Assembly: GCA_037134755.1 (NCBI GenBank) | Contig: JBAXLO010000244.1 | Span: forward strand, 1-6,395 | Direction of reading: 5' to 3' | Source: JBAXLO01 sp037134755 | GTDB taxonomy: Bacteria; Bacteroidota; Bacteroidia; Bacteroidales; JACABE01 | DNA: 6,395 bases | Shown here: positions 6,164 through 6,395 of the stretch, piece by piece | Layout of the letters: each line of letters opens with the position of its first letter | How positions within the stretch are numbered: position 1 is the stretch's first letter | Program-made: the position numbers and the translations under genes | The notes under the pieces: generated by a model | What the model saw: the letters and a program-made list of their open reading frames with translations, nothing else | Told to the model about the DNA's origin: nothing | Databases searched by the model: none

Positions 6164-6199
6164 AAAAACCTTCGACCAATTGCTTGATGAAGGTTTTTC
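6164..6199. terminator. terminator-type hairpin, potentially bidirectional
   Basis: AAAAACCTTC (6164-6173) pairs perfectly with GAAGGTTTTT (6189-6198) around a 15-base loop. A-residues before and T-residues after the stem allow action on both strands. It may be the terminator of a leftward gene beyond the window or a second back-up for the plus strand. The long loop makes it weaker than the two hairpins upstream. Confidence 0.5.
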
Positions 6200-6210
6200 T
6201 ATTTTTCAAC

Positions 6211-6275
6211 TTCAAGTACTTCCTGCCTGCCAGTAGGCTAGGTAAGTGTTTCAAGTACTTCCTGCCTGCCGGTAG
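6211..6275. repeat. two copies of a 26-bp direct repeat
   Basis: Copies at 6211-6236 and 6250-6275 begin TTCAAGTACTTCCTGCC and differ at one base (CCAGTAG against CCGGTAG), a 39-bp period. After the first copy, AGGCTAGG can nearly pair back to CCTGCCT, so each unit is a partial palindrome. From memory, CCTGCCTGCCGGTAGGCAGG-type palindromes are scattered between genes in Bacteroidota. The GC content is far above the flanking DNA, which supports a mobile or dispersed repeat origin. Confidence 0.75.
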
Positions 6276-6361
6276 CTACCCTGTACCCACATCTTTTTAA
6301 TAATAATAAAATCATGATTAGTTATAATATTGTTCATTCTCTTTTACTTTATATTCTTTTT

Positions 6362-6391
6362 TCTTGATAAAAAAGAATCAAAAAATCAAGA
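6362..6391. repeat. inverted repeat of a probable dispersed Bacteroidota element
   Basis: TCTTGAT (6362-6368) and ATCAAGA (6385-6391) form an inverted repeat around an A-rich spacer that also contains ATCAA. The wording CTTGATAAAAAAGAATCAAA followed by ATCAAGACTGC resembles a string I recall between genes in many Bacteroidota genomes. The window ends just after it, so its full extent is not visible. Confidence 0.4.
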
Positions 6392-6395
6392 CTGC

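Larger units (their letters stand above)
5972..6395. other. gene-free right end with hairpins and repeats
   Basis: No convincing gene is seen on either strand. The stretch holds two terminator-type hairpins (6085-6119 and 6164-6199), a 26-bp direct repeat (6211-6275) and an inverted repeat at the edge (6362-6391). AAGAAATGCC occurs twice (6000-6009 and 6073-6082). The part from 5972 to 6084, between the amt terminator and the next hairpin, could hold a small RNA, but no promoter match is clear. Confidence 0.65.

Noticed and set aside
6211..6275. Possible CRISPR repeat pair
   Set aside because: There are only two copies, the 13-base spacer is too short, and no cas genes or leader are present. 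The palindromic GC-rich unit fits a dispersed intergenic repeat better.

Overview
The window looks like chromosomal DNA from a Bacteroidota (Bacteroidetes) bacterium. The DNA is AT-rich and start codons lack Shine-Dalgarno sequences. Candidate promoters match the TAnnTTTG -7 element of that phylum. The protein families also fit: a short Gly-X-Y lipoprotein, a TorF-like outer-membrane protein placed just before an ammonium transporter, and a dCache/HAMP/HisKA_3 sensor kinase with a LuxR-type regulator. Genus and species cannot be told from the sequence.

Layout: positions 1-455 hold no gene but contain a dispersed-repeat-like fragment, a promoter candidate and a long leader for the first gene. 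Positions 456-968 (+) encode a small collagen-like lipoprotein. A long bidirectional terminator (1008-1051) separates it from the convergent two-component pair. That pair is a response regulator (1082-1747, -) downstream of its probable partner sensor kinase (1819-3672, -). A 213-bp divergent intergenic region follows, with promoter candidates facing both ways and a perfect 10-bp-arm palindrome near its middle. To the right lie a TorF-like porin-family protein (3886-4653, +) and an Amt ammonium transporter (4695-5915, +), 41 bp apart, ending in a strong terminator. The last 480 bp have no convincing gene but hold three terminator-type hairpins (one belonging to amt), a 26-bp direct repeat and a further inverted repeat at the edge.

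How the genes may work together: the outer-membrane protein and Amt probably form one transcription unit for moving ammonium, or a related small nitrogen compound, across both membranes. The divergent kinase has an extracytoplasmic sensory domain and probably passes phosphate to the adjacent regulator. The shared palindrome makes it reasonable, though unproven, that the regulator controls its own operon and the porin-amt unit. No PII (GlnB/GlnK) gene is next to amt here. The lipoprotein gene has its own promoter and terminator and appears unrelated. I see no phage, transposase, CRISPR or defence genes. The most interesting point is the possible link between the sensor pair and the porin-Amt unit.
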